From Firmicutes bacterium UBA1393 (GTDB lineage: Bacteria; Bacillota; DTU025): a DNA stretch of 26,808 nt. Made by a program: the position numbers and the translations under genes. The DNA lies in NCBI GenBank assembly GCA_002305255.1, contig DBQN01000083.1, positions 1,677 through 28,484 of the forward strand. Direction: 5' to 3'. This document shows, piece by piece, positions 1 through 7,231 of this stretch. The notes under the pieces are model-generated. The model ran no database searches and was not told where the DNA came from. It was given only the letters and a program-made list of their open reading frames with translations. Within the stretch, counting starts at the first letter, position 1. The number at the start of each line of letters is the position of its first letter.

Positions 1-929
1 AGTCCGACGTCCTCGCTTGCCTGAATCATCAGTCTTCTCGCGATGAATCTTGGGTCTTCCCCTGCCTGAAGCATACGCGCGAGGTAGTGCAGGGCGGCGT
101 CAGGATCTGATCCCCTCATGCTCTTGATGAACGCAGAGATCACGTCGAAGTGCATGTCGCCTCCGGCATCGTAGCGGAGGGCACGCCGCTGAATGGAGTC
201 CTCGGCCACACTGAGGGTGACACGCACCACGCCATCGGCCCCCGCCGGCGTCGACAACACTGCAACCTCAAGGGCATTGAGGGCAGTGCGCGCATCGCCG
301 TTGGCGAACTCCGCGATGTGGTTGAGGGCGTCCTCGTCAACGCGCACTCGCATGAACCCGAGGCCCCGCGCGGAGTCCTCAAGGGCCCTTGTCAGAAGGG
401 AGACTATATGGCTCTTCTTGAGAGGTTCGAGCTTGAACAGGCGAGACCGGGATACCAGTGGTGGGTTCACGTCATAGAACGGGTTCTCTGTGGTAGCGCC
501 GATGAGCGTGACGACACCGCTCTCGACGTGGGGAAGCAACGCATCCTGCTGCGCGCGGTTGAACCTATGTATCTCATCTATGAAAAGGATCGTGCGCCGT
601 CCGTAAAGCTTCAGAGCATCGCGAGCGTCAGCCACGACCTTGCGTATATCAGCGACTCCCGAGGTAACCGCATTGAGCCTCACGAACGACGCCTTCGTCG
701 TTCTCGCTATCACTTCCGCGAGGGTGGTCTTGCCTGAGCCCGGCGGCCCCCACAGAATCATGGAGCCGATCCTATCAGCCTCTATCGCCCGCCTCAGGAG
801 CCGGCCCGGCCCCAACACATGTTCTTGACCTAAGATCTCGTCAAGCGTTGTAGGCCTCATTCTCGCCGCCAACGGCTGGTAGGCGCCGTCGCGCTCAACG
901 GCGAAGTCGAACAGGTCGGACTCGCCCAA
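1..929 (-). CDS. rarA: Replication-associated recombination protein A (AAA+ ATPase), C-terminus cut by window edge
   Basis: Partial gene, read from 929 down through the window edge; about 309 N-terminal residues are present out of some 440 usual for the family. RarA (MgsA) is a clamp-loader-like AAA+ ATPase acting at stalled replication forks. Visible: a start like the family's (DLFDF, then LAARMRPTTLDEILGQEH), Walker A GPPGSGKTT at residues 61-69, Walker B ILFIDEIHRF, the sensor region with IGATTENP, and the conserved AFIKSMRGSDPDAALHYLARM segment near the cut. The start is taken as TTG at 929 because GGAGGT lies about 9 nt upstream and the family N-terminus follows directly. No separate promoter is evident in the 39 bases between it and the upstream 6S-like RNA, so it is probably transcribed by read-through of that unit. 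Confidence 0.93.
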   Translation of the reverse strand, partial: MGESDLFDFAVERDGAYQPLAARMRPTTLDEILGQEHVLGPGRLLRRAIEADRIGSMILWGPPGSGKTTLAEVIARTTKASFVRLNAVTSGVADIRKVVADARDALKLYGRRTILFIDEIHRFNRAQQDALLPHVESGVVTLIGATTENPFYDVNPPLVSRSRLFKLEPLKKSHIVSLLTRALEDSARGLGFMRVRVDEDALNHIAEFANGDARTALNALEVAVLSTPAGADGVVRVTLSVAEDSIQRRALRYDAGGDMHFDVISAFIKSMRGSDPDAALHYLARMLQAGEDPRFIARRLMIQASEDVG

Positions 930-967
930 CCAACTCGCACCTCCCCCCAAGGGTGGCCAGGGAAATG

Positions 968-993
968 GAAAACAACCCCACCGTGCCGTATGT
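968..993 (-). terminator. 3' half of the 6S-like closing helix plus T-rich tail
   Basis: The G-rich 3' strand of the closing helix is followed directly by TTGTTTT, so the RNA's own terminal helix could act as an intrinsic terminator that lets some transcripts continue into rarA. The T-tract is interrupted by one G and the helix is unusually long-range, so this is tentative. Confidence 0.4.
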
Positions 994-1165
994 CTGGCCG
1001 TTTCTCCCCGCTCTGCGAGGTGGGCACCCTCCTGTCACTCTTACGTTCCGCACTCACGCACGGCCCACATGCCAGTGACAGAGTCCAGGTTCCCGATTAC
1101 TTTGTGTTGGAAGTAAACAGCCAGCTACATTACGCACACAGCAGGGTCGCGTCTGTCTCGATTTC
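968..1165 (-). ncRNA. ssrS: Probable 6S RNA (RNA polymerase regulator)
   Basis: Seen on the minus strand: a closing helix pairs 1147-1127 with 975-993 (19 pairs, two single-base bulges) and continues after a 2-nt bulge as 1124-1115 with 994-1003 (10 pairs, one G-U). It encloses a large internal bubble (1114-1082 on the 5' side, 1031-1004 on the 3' side). Above the bubble an 8-bp stem pairs 1081-1074 with 1032-1039 and leads to a small GUGA-loop hairpin at 1048-1063. The 3' side of the bubble carries a short hairpin (1006-1020). The closing helix ends at UUGUUUU (975-969), and a sigma-A-type promoter lies just upstream. A rod with a central bubble and about 190-200 nt is the 6S RNA architecture, and in Bacillus subtilis one 6S gene lies in the aspS-yrvM region next to rarA. 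6S RNA mimics an open promoter and holds sigma-A RNA polymerase. Alternative: a structured leader of rarA. Confidence 0.78.
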
Positions 1166-1171
1166 GTCCTT

Positions 1172-1200
1172 ATGATAACACACGCCCACCCTCGTTTCAA
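1172..1200 (-). promoter_or_regulatory. Sigma-A-type promoter for the 6S-like RNA (and rarA)
   Basis: On the minus strand, -35 TTGAAA (1200-1195), a 17-nt spacer and -10 TATCAT (1177-1172): five of six consensus bases in each box at ideal spacing. The expected start is near 1165, about 18 nt before the closing helix of the RNA. The -35 box lies in the loop of the small hairpin just after hisS. Confidence 0.7.
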
Positions 1201-1209
1201 CACGAGGTG
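1187..1209 (-). terminator. Weak terminator-like hairpin after hisS
   Basis: CACCTCGT (1209-1202) pairs with ACGAGGGTG (1195-1187) with one bulged base and a 6-nt loop, starting 19 nt after the hisS stop codon. There is no T-run after it, so it may only slow polymerase or protect the 3' end. It overlaps the -35 box of the next promoter. Confidence 0.35.
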
Positions 1210-1227
1210 CGGGGGCCTGTGCTTCCA

Positions 1228-2487
1228 CTATCTGTTATTCAGCAGTTGCGTGGCGAGTTGCGCGATGGGCACGTCTTGTTGTGACCCTGAAGCCATGTCC
1301 TTCAGGGCAACGGCACCACGTTCAAGCTCGTCGTCGCCAATGATCGCCACATACCTGGCGCTGAGCTTGTCAGCGTATCTCATCTGAGCCTTCAATCCCC
1401 GGCCGATCATGTCAAAGTCGGCCGAGATGCCGTGCGCCCTCAAATCAAAGGCCAGCTCGAACGCTTTGGCTCTCGCGGCGTCACCCAGCGACACGAGATA
1501 CACTGTGATACCTCTGGCAAACCTCGAATCGTCCGCTTCAGCCTTCATGGCCAGCACGCATCGTTCCATGCCACAGGCCACGCCAACTCCGGGCACCGAC
1601 TGCCCTCCGAACTGCTCCACCAGACCGTCGTAGCGTCCGCCGCCGCCAATGGCATCCTGCGACCCGATGCCTCCCACGTTGTACTCGAACGTGGTTCTGG
1701 TGTAGTAGTCGAGCCCTCTTACCAGCCGCGAGTTGATCACGTACTCGATGCCCAGCCCGTCAAGGAGCAGCCTGAGCTCGGCGAAGTGCGAAGCGCACTC
1801 GGGGCAGAGGTACCCGAAGATGGGCGGTGGCTCAGGCACACTGGCCCGGCACTGCTCCGACTTGCAGTCGAGCAACCTCAGGGGATTCCGGTCATATCTG
1901 CCCTGGCACGATGGGCAGAGCTCGGCAAGAACAGGCTGGTACACCTGCCTGAGGGCCTCCCTGTATGCCCCGCGGCAGACGGGGCATCCGATGGAGTTCA
2001 GGTTCACCACGACATCGCGGATGCCCAGCGCCCGGAACACCTCGAGGGGTGTGGCGATGACCTCGGCGTCTGCTGCCGGGCCGGGAACGCCCACGACCTC
2101 CATGCCGAACTGGTGGAACTGCCGAAACCTTCCGGCCTGGGGTCTCTCATACCTGAACATCGGGCCTATGTAGTACATCTTGGCAGGCTGCGGCCTCGCG
2201 GCCATGCGATGCTCGACATATGCCCTGATCACAGGGGCGGTACCCTCCGGTCGCAGGGTAATCGAGCGATCGCCTCTGTCGCGGAAGGTGTACATCTCCT
2301 TCTCAACGATGTCGGTAGTGGTTCCCACTCCCCGTTCAAACACCTCTGTATGCTCGAAGATCGGGGTGCGTATCTCACCGTATCCACAGCGGGCCATGGT
2401 CTCCCTCACCGTGGCTTCGAGATACTGCCATATCCCCGATTCGTCGGGAGTGATGTCCTGTGTCCCTCTTGGCGCGGAATACTCCAT
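1228..2487 (-). CDS. hisS: Histidine--tRNA ligase
   Basis: Class II synthetase that charges tRNA-His in the cytoplasm; 419 aa, normal for the family. Visible: N-terminal APRGTQD, motif 1 region TPIFEHTEVF, LRPEGTAPVIRAY (79-91), motif 2 FRYERPQAGRFRQFHQFG (111-128), the HisRS signature RGLDYYTRTTFEY (257-269), motif 3 region GGGGRYDGL (281-289) and GVGVACGMER, then the anticodon-binding domain. An insertion between motifs 2 and 3 carries four cysteine pairs (168/171, 191/194, 208/213, 228/231) and looks like a zinc-ribbon-type module. The start is ATG 2487, with GGAGGG 7 nt upstream and the family N-terminus immediately after; a reading-frame extension to 2577 has no such support. It lies in the transcription unit begun at the promoter near 3845. 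The usual downstream partner aspS is absent. Confidence 0.96.
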   Translation of the reverse strand: MEYSAPRGTQDITPDESGIWQYLEATVRETMARCGYGEIRTPIFEHTEVFERGVGTTTDIVEKEMYTFRDRGDRSITLRPEGTAPVIRAYVEHRMAARPQPAKMYYIGPMFRYERPQAGRFRQFHQFGMEVVGVPGPAADAEVIATPLEVFRALGIRDVVVNLNSIGCPVCRGAYREALRQVYQPVLAELCPSCQGRYDRNPLRLLDCKSEQCRASVPEPPPIFGYLCPECASHFAELRLLLDGLGIEYVINSRLVRGLDYYTRTTFEYNVGGIGSQDAIGGGGRYDGLVEQFGGQSVPGVGVACGMERCVLAMKAEADDSRFARGITVYLVSLGDAARAKAFELAFDLRAHGISADFDMIGRGLKAQMRYADKLSARYVAIIGDDELERGAVALKDMASGSQQDVPIAQLATQLLNNR

Positions 2488-2602
2488 CTCCGGTCCCTCC
2501 AAACAGCCCTGGCGCCGGCGCCCGCACGCACGGCCCTCAACCACGCCGCTCAACCTGCTGAGGCGATTCTGCAGCACCGGCCAGACTACTCCTGCTATAG
2601 AA

Positions 2603-2626
2603 GCGGGCGGGAGTTACCCCGCCCGC
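2603..2626 (-). terminator. GC-rich hairpin between the SurA_N/TPR gene and hisS
   Basis: A perfect 9-bp inverted repeat (gcgggcggg / cccgcccgc) with a 6-nt loop begins about 25 nt after the upstream stop codon. It is followed on the minus strand by TTCTATAG and not by a T-run. It could be a weak terminator, an RNA-processing site or an attenuating hairpin in the hisS leader. I searched the leader for a T-box core (TGGNACCGCG) and did not find one. Confidence 0.45.
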
Positions 2627-2650
2627 AAGACCACTCTCAAGCCAGATGCA

Positions 2651-3793
2651 TCAGTCGCCTGAGCCCGCTTCAGCCGCCCCTGTTGCCTCGGTGTCGGCGG
2701 TCGGCTCAGCCGCCTTCCTGTTGGCCTCCTGAATCGCCTCGATCTTGGCCTTCACCTCATCAACGCGATCAGTGTTCTCGAGGATGTTGTAACCCTGCGC
2801 GATCAAGCTCAGGGCAAAGATGTCCTTGTCCTTCTCTGCCAGTGTCTCAGCCCTTCTGTAGGCTTCGTCGGCATCTGCAGGCTTTCCCGCATCTCCCAGC
2901 GCGTCTCCCTTGGCGATCAGGTAGTACACGTCATCGCCGGCCAGCTTGTCCGCCTTGACCCATACCGACTTGGCGTTCTTGTCGTCGCCATTCGCCAGAT
3001 GCGCCTTCGCAAGTGAGATCTGCAGGTAAGGGTCGTTGGGTGAGTCCTTCACGGCACGCTTGTACTGCTTCACGGCCTCGGCGTAGTCGCCGGCCTCATA
3101 GGCACGGTACGCCAGGATGCCTGCATCAAGAATCTGCGGAGTCACCGAAGCCTTTGCCTCTTCCAACACGGCATTCCGGGCCTCAAGATTCTTGCGGTTC
3201 TTCAGTGCAGTCTCCAGCGTCTGCCTGGCCGACTCCAGGGTGAGTGACAGGTTGAAGGCGGCCGCCTTTTCGAACTCAGCCTGGATCTCTTCTTCAGTGA
3301 TCTCATATGGATGAACGAGGGCCGGATATGCTGACACAATCTGTCGCTTCGCAATATCCTGCTTGTACGTCTTGGCCGAGTAACCCCAGTTGGCCAGGGC
3401 CGACAGCCACTCCTGATCATTGCCTACTGACGCACGCTCAGCCTCGTACTCAGCATTCACCGCAGCCTGGTCGGCCGTATAGTTGGCCTTCTTCGCTGCA
3501 TCAAGAATGTAGGTCTCTTCAATGAGCGAGTCCAGTGCACGGGAACGGAGCCCCTCATACTCATCGGGAAGCATGCTGAGATACGCCCCGGTGTCATAGT
3601 AGAGCCTGGTGAACTCGCGGTTGAGGTCGAGAGCCGTAATGCGCTCGCGCCCTACTTTGGCCACGGTGATGCCCGCGGCCGCTCCGCCGGGATTGCCACC
3701 CTTTAACAGCATGGGGACTATCATACCCACTGCGAGCAATCCGGCGATTACGGCAATGATGGTGCCCGAACGCTTACGCATCCCTGTTATCAA
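2651..3793 (-). CDS. Membrane-anchored SurA_N-like / TPR protein
   Basis: 380 aa. One N-terminal transmembrane segment (about residues 9-31) follows a short basic stretch, so the bulk is probably extracytoplasmic. Residues about 40-180 resemble the N-terminal chaperone domain of SurA/PrsA-type proteins: GRERITALDLNREFTRLY, then LIEETYILDAAKK, and YEITEEEIQAEFEK at the point where a parvulin domain would normally follow. No parvulin PPIase motif is visible. The rest is a helical linker and two to three TPR-like repeats (GDYAEAVKQYKRAVKDSPND; KPADADEAYRRAETLA), then an Ala/Glu/Thr-rich tail. The start is TTG 3793, with AGGAGGG about 8 nt upstream; the ATG four codons later would sit too far from it. 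It has its own strong promoter and precedes hisS by 163 nt. A role in folding or assembly of exported proteins is inference from domain content. Confidence 0.75.
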   Translation of the reverse strand: MITGMRKRSGTIIAVIAGLLAVGMIVPMLLKGGNPGGAAAGITVAKVGRERITALDLNREFTRLYYDTGAYLSMLPDEYEGLRSRALDSLIEETYILDAAKKANYTADQAAVNAEYEAERASVGNDQEWLSALANWGYSAKTYKQDIAKRQIVSAYPALVHPYEITEEEIQAEFEKAAAFNLSLTLESARQTLETALKNRKNLEARNAVLEEAKASVTPQILDAGILAYRAYEAGDYAEAVKQYKRAVKDSPNDPYLQISLAKAHLANGDDKNAKSVWVKADKLAGDDVYYLIAKGDALGDAGKPADADEAYRRAETLAEKDKDIFALSLIAQGYNILENTDRVDEVKAKIEAIQEANRKAAEPTADTEATGAAEAGSGD

Positions 3794-3831
3794 TTGAGTC
3801 GCCCTCCTACTACTCGTGAATAGCCTAGGTC

Positions 3832-3861
3832 ATTGTAACGCACGCCACTTCTGAGTGTCAA
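3832..3861 (-). promoter_or_regulatory. Strong sigma-A-type promoter for the SurA_N/TPR-hisS unit
   Basis: On the minus strand, a perfect -35 TTGACA (3861-3856), an 18-nt spacer and -10 TACAAT (3837-3832). The -35 box includes the TGA stop codon of the upstream MBL gene. Expected transcription start near 3825, leaving about a 30-nt leader with an AGGAGGG site. Confidence 0.8.
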
Positions 3862-4535
3862 CGCAGCCCGATGCGGCTATGCCACTCCTTCTCAGCAGCT
3901 ATCGACGTATCCAGACCGTGTCCGGGAAGTACCTGCGTCGCCCCATCCAGCAAGAACAGAACTGAGTGAATCGAGTCCATGAGGGCGCACTCGTCGCCAC
4001 CTGCGAAGTCGGTGCGACCCACACCCCTGTTGAACAGCGTATCGCCGGTGAACACGACACCGTGGTCCTTAAGGTAGAGGCTCACGCCGCCGGGTGTATG
4101 CCCGGGTGTCGCCAGCACCTCGAACTCCATGCCGGCAGCCTTAAGCCTGTCGCCGCCCTTCATCATGATGTCGGCCCTAAGATCCATGCCCGCGGCACCC
4201 GCCCTCTCAAGGAGACCGAACATGTCGTCAGGCTCCTCAAGCATGTGGGCATCAGCTTCGCCGACGTACACCGGCGCTCCCGTTGCCTCGCGCAGCGCAG
4301 CGTTCCCCCCTATGTGGTCAGGATGGCCGTGGGTGTTGATGATGGCCTCGATCTTGAGCCCGGCGTCCGACACCAGCTTCAGGAGCTTGGCCGGGGCGGC
4401 ACCCGGATCTATCACCACAGCCCTTTCCTGCCCCTCGAGGCGCACGATGTAACAGTTCGTAGATAATGGCCCCACCGGAATGCGCTTGATCTCGACGCGA
4501 GGCGCGCCGCCTTGTTCTCTCGTTGGCATATCCAC
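3858..4535 (-). CDS. MBL-fold metallohydrolase (glyoxalase II-like, YqgX type)
   Basis: 225 aa metallo-beta-lactamase-fold hydrolase. Metal ligands are complete: THGHPDH at 68-74 (H69, H71, D73, H74), H146 in TPGHTPGG, D165 in FTGDTLF and H206 in LPGHG. This is the short glyoxalase II-like group that lacks the long glutathione-binding C-terminal domain, so the substrate (a thioester or similar) cannot be named. An in-frame TGA lies three codons upstream of GTG 4535, making that the earliest possible start; ATG two codons later is the alternative. Only 21 nt separate it from dtd, and the relA-dtd-MBL-hisS order recurs in Clostridia. Confidence 0.88.
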   Translation of the reverse strand: MDMPTREQGGAPRVEIKRIPVGPLSTNCYIVRLEGQERAVVIDPGAAPAKLLKLVSDAGLKIEAIINTHGHPDHIGGNAALREATGAPVYVGEADAHMLEEPDDMFGLLERAGAAGMDLRADIMMKGGDRLKAAGMEFEVLATPGHTPGGVSLYLKDHGVVFTGDTLFNRGVGRTDFAGGDECALMDSIHSVLFLLDGATQVLPGHGLDTSIAAEKEWHSRIGLR

Positions 4536-4556
4536 CTGGGTTCACCAGTCCTTCCG

Positions 4557-5006
4557 TCAAAACGCCTTGCGGCTGTCGAGCAAGATCGTCACCGGACCGT
4601 CATTGACCAGCTCGACCTTCATCTCCGCCCTGAACACGCCTGTGCTCACCTTGATGCCGCATGCCTCAACGCGAGCTACCACATGGTCAAAAAGCGCCAC
4701 GGCCACATCAGGCGGGGCGGCGTCAGAGAACCCCGGGCGCCGACCGCGCCTTGCGTCACCATACAGAGTGAACTGGGAGACTGCCAGCACTTCGCCGCCG
4801 GTGTCGGCGAGGCTCAAGTTCATCTTGCCTGCTTCGTCTTCGAAGATTCGCAAATTGACCAGCTTGTCCGCTATGTAGTCTACGTCAGACTGGGTATCTC
4901 CGCACCCCACTCCGATCAGGGCGACGATCCCGGCGCCTATCTTGCCCCGCACTTCGCCTTCGACGCTCACCTGGGCGCGCGTCACGCGCTGCACAACTGC
5001 TCTCAG
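4557..5006 (-). CDS. dtd: D-aminoacyl-tRNA deacylase
   Basis: 149 aa with the start chosen here. The enzyme removes D-amino acids (and glycine from tRNA-Ala) from mischarged tRNA. Visible: SQFTLYGD and the C-terminal NDGPVTILLD, the two motifs that form the active site at the dimer interface. The start is taken as CTG at 5006: it gives MRAVVQRVTRA, the family's standard N-terminus, and GGAGGG sits 6 nt upstream. The first conventional start (GTG 4994) would remove MRAV from the first beta-strand and lies about 18 nt from the ribosome binding site. The relA stop TGA overlaps this site, 12 nt before the CTG, so the two genes are probably translationally coupled. Confidence 0.93.
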   Translation of the reverse strand: MRAVVQRVTRAQVSVEGEVRGKIGAGIVALIGVGCGDTQSDVDYIADKLVNLRIFEDEAGKMNLSLADTGGEVLAVSQFTLYGDARRGRRPGFSDAAPPDVAVALFDHVVARVEACGIKVSTGVFRAEMKVELVNDGPVTILLDSRKAF

Positions 5007-5018
5007 TGCTATCCCTCC

Positions 5019-7211
5019 TCAGCTCGGCCGCGCACGGTGGACGTTCTTAACGCCATTCATCCGCCTCAGCTTCTGCATGACTTCATCCAAGTGGTTCACG
5101 TCATCAATCTCCACAGTGAGCGCGATGATCGCCATGGAGTTCTTGGATGTCCTGGCATTCACGGCGCTGATGTGGGCCTTTGTCTCGATGACAGCGTTCA
5201 TGACGCCCGAAAGCAAGCCGGGGCTGTCAACTGCCTCCATCTCGATCTCCACCGGGTGCGACGACTTGGTGCGCTCGTCCCACCACACCTTGATGGCCCG
5301 CCCTTCGTCGGTCTTGAGGATCTGCTGGCCATTGGGGCAGTTGGCAGTGTGCACCGACACACCCCTGCCGCGCGTGATGTAGCCGACTATGGCGTCGCCG
5401 GGCACCGGGGTGCAGCACTTGGCGAAACGGACGAGCACGTTATCGATGCCCTGTACAGCCACGCCGTGAGACGACCCCGAGCGCGACGCACTCCGCGCGC
5501 CGGTCGCGGGCGAGAGTAAGTCGTCAGGCTGCTTGTCGGCGCGCTCCGGTGCAAGCCGACCTGCAGCAGCTACCGGCGACACCTTCCCGTATCCGATGGA
5601 TGCCAGAAGGTCATCGGCACTGCTGTAGCTCAGCTTGGCGGCAACCTCTGCGAGCCTCTCCTCCTTCATGTTGGAGTGAACCTCGAGGTTCAGCCGTCGG
5701 AGTTCCTTCTCAAGCAGCTGGCGCCCGTGCTCGATCGACTCCTCGCGCCGCTGCTCCTTCACCCACTGCCTTATCTTGCCCTTGGCCTTGGAGGTCTTGG
5801 CGAACTTCAGCCAGTCGCGGCTCGGCCCCGGCTGGGCCTTATTGGTGATGATCTCGACGATGTCGCCTGTGGTGAGCACCGTGCCCAGCGACGCCATCCT
5901 GCCGTTCACCCGAGCGCCCGCGCACTTATGCCCCACATCCGTATGCACCGCGTACGCGAAGTCCACCGGCGTGGACCCGGCGGGCAGGGTCTTTACGTCG
6001 CCCTTCGGAGTGAACACATACACCTCGTCGGAGAACAGGTCGACCTTGAGGGTCTCTATGAACTCCGCGCCGCTCCCCGTCTCCTTCTGCCACTCCATGA
6101 TCTGCCTGAGCCAGGTGATCTTGTCTTCAAACTCGCCGCCTGAGATGCCTTCCTTGTAGCGCCAGTGCGCAGCGATGCCGTATTCGGCGGTTCTGTGCAT
6201 GTCCCACGTTCGTATCTGTATCTCCAGGGGCTCGCCCTTCGGGCCCACCACCGTCGTGTGCAGCGACTGATACATGTTTGACTTGGGCATGGCTATGTAG
6301 TCCTTGAACCGGCCCGGAATGGGCTTCCACAGGCTGTGGATGGCGCCGAGCACCGCATAGCACTCCCTGACCGTGTCGACGATTACCCTCATGCCTAGAA
6401 GGTCCCAGATCTCGCCAAACTCCTTGCCCTGCCTGACCATCTTCTGATATATGCTGTAGAAGTGCTTCGGCCGACCCTGTACGTCGGCATCGATGCCGAT
6501 CTCCCGCAGCGCCGCTTCCAGCGTCTGCCGGGCCTCTTCGATGCGGCCCTCGCGCTCTTGCCGCTTCGTAGCCACTTTGTCGACTAGCTCGTAGTAGGCC
6601 GCCGGCTCAAGATAACGCAGGGCCAGATCCTCTAGTTCCCACTTCATCCTCCACATCCCAAGGCGGTGGGCCAGGGGCGCGTATATCTCCACAGTCTCAG
6701 TGGCCACCCTCAGCTGCTTATCGGGGCTGCACTGCCTGAGCGTGCGCATGTTGTGCAGTCTATCGGCGAGCTTTATGAGGATCACTCTGATGTCGCGGGC
6801 CATGGCCACGAACATCTTGCGCAAGCTTTCGGCCTGCTGTTCCTCGCGGGTCTTGAAGTCCATGCGTGACAGCTTCGTAACACCGTCCACCAGCGCGGCC
6901 ACGCCGGTGCCGAACAGTGCGGCCATCTCCTCGTAGGTCTTGCCTGTGTCTTCCACGACGTCGTGAAGCAGGCCGGCTGCCACTGTGTCGGCGTCGAGAT
7001 CCATTTCGGCCAGAATGAAGGCAACCGCCGCCGGGTGGTCAAAGTAGGGTTCGCCTGACTCCCTGACCTGCCCGGCGTGGGCCGACTCGGCATACTCCCA
7101 CGCTCTGCGGATGACGTCAGTATCGGCGACAGCAGCGTTCTTGCCTGCGCGCACCCGCGATATCAGCGCTTCAAGAGTCCTATCCAACCGGCTCTCCTTC
7201 GCCTTCGCCAT
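5019..7211 (-). CDS. rel: Bifunctional (p)ppGpp synthetase/hydrolase (Rel)
   Basis: 730 aa, the length of full long RSH proteins. The domains run in order: HD hydrolase (H59, H83-D84, E87-D88 in HDVVEDTGKT), synthetase (about 245-355, with GRPKHFYSIYQKM, GEIWDLLGMRVIV and MYQSLHTTVVG), TGS (about 395-455), a helical region, a Cys-rich zinc-finger/RIS segment (FAKCCTPVPGDAIVGYITRG) and a C-terminal ACT domain. The synthetase carries RFKD (301-304), an RxKD motif typical of bifunctional Rel/SpoT enzymes, where synthetase-only RelA has ExDD. It makes and degrades the stringent-response alarmone. The start is ATG 7211 (AGGGGG upstream, MAKAK...), 20 nt after the recJ stop; a frame extension to 7292 would overlap recJ. 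Confidence 0.96.
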   Translation of the reverse strand: MAKAKESRLDRTLEALISRVRAGKNAAVADTDVIRRAWEYAESAHAGQVRESGEPYFDHPAAVAFILAEMDLDADTVAAGLLHDVVEDTGKTYEEMAALFGTGVAALVDGVTKLSRMDFKTREEQQAESLRKMFVAMARDIRVILIKLADRLHNMRTLRQCSPDKQLRVATETVEIYAPLAHRLGMWRMKWELEDLALRYLEPAAYYELVDKVATKRQEREGRIEEARQTLEAALREIGIDADVQGRPKHFYSIYQKMVRQGKEFGEIWDLLGMRVIVDTVRECYAVLGAIHSLWKPIPGRFKDYIAMPKSNMYQSLHTTVVGPKGEPLEIQIRTWDMHRTAEYGIAAHWRYKEGISGGEFEDKITWLRQIMEWQKETGSGAEFIETLKVDLFSDEVYVFTPKGDVKTLPAGSTPVDFAYAVHTDVGHKCAGARVNGRMASLGTVLTTGDIVEIITNKAQPGPSRDWLKFAKTSKAKGKIRQWVKEQRREESIEHGRQLLEKELRRLNLEVHSNMKEERLAEVAAKLSYSSADDLLASIGYGKVSPVAAAGRLAPERADKQPDDLLSPATGARSASRSGSSHGVAVQGIDNVLVRFAKCCTPVPGDAIVGYITRGRGVSVHTANCPNGQQILKTDEGRAIKVWWDERTKSSHPVEIEMEAVDSPGLLSGVMNAVIETKAHISAVNARTSKNSMAIIALTVEIDDVNHLDEVMQKLRRMNGVKNVHRARPS

Positions 7212-7231
7212 AGCGCCGCCCCCTGCCGTCA

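Noticed and set aside
857..1057. A minus-strand frame starting GTG 1057, as a possible rarA leader peptide
   Set aside because: No ribosome binding site, and it runs into rarA in another frame; composition is that of a shadow frame.
990..1175. A 61-codon plus-strand frame in the hisS-rarA gap
   Set aside because: No ribosome binding site, no recognisable sequence, and it lies antisense to the helices of the 6S-like RNA, which explain the region better.
2488..2650. T-box riboswitch upstream of hisS
   Set aside because: No TGGNACCGCG-like core and no terminator with T-run was found; the GC hairpin alone is not enough.
1432..2958. A 508-codon open frame on the plus strand opposite hisS
   Set aside because: Long only because of high GC on the opposite strand; hisS on the other strand is certain and the plus-strand translation has no family features.
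4512..5519. A 335-codon plus-strand frame opposite dtd and rel
   Set aside because: Antisense shadow of two certain genes, rich in His/Arg/Asp as such shadows are.
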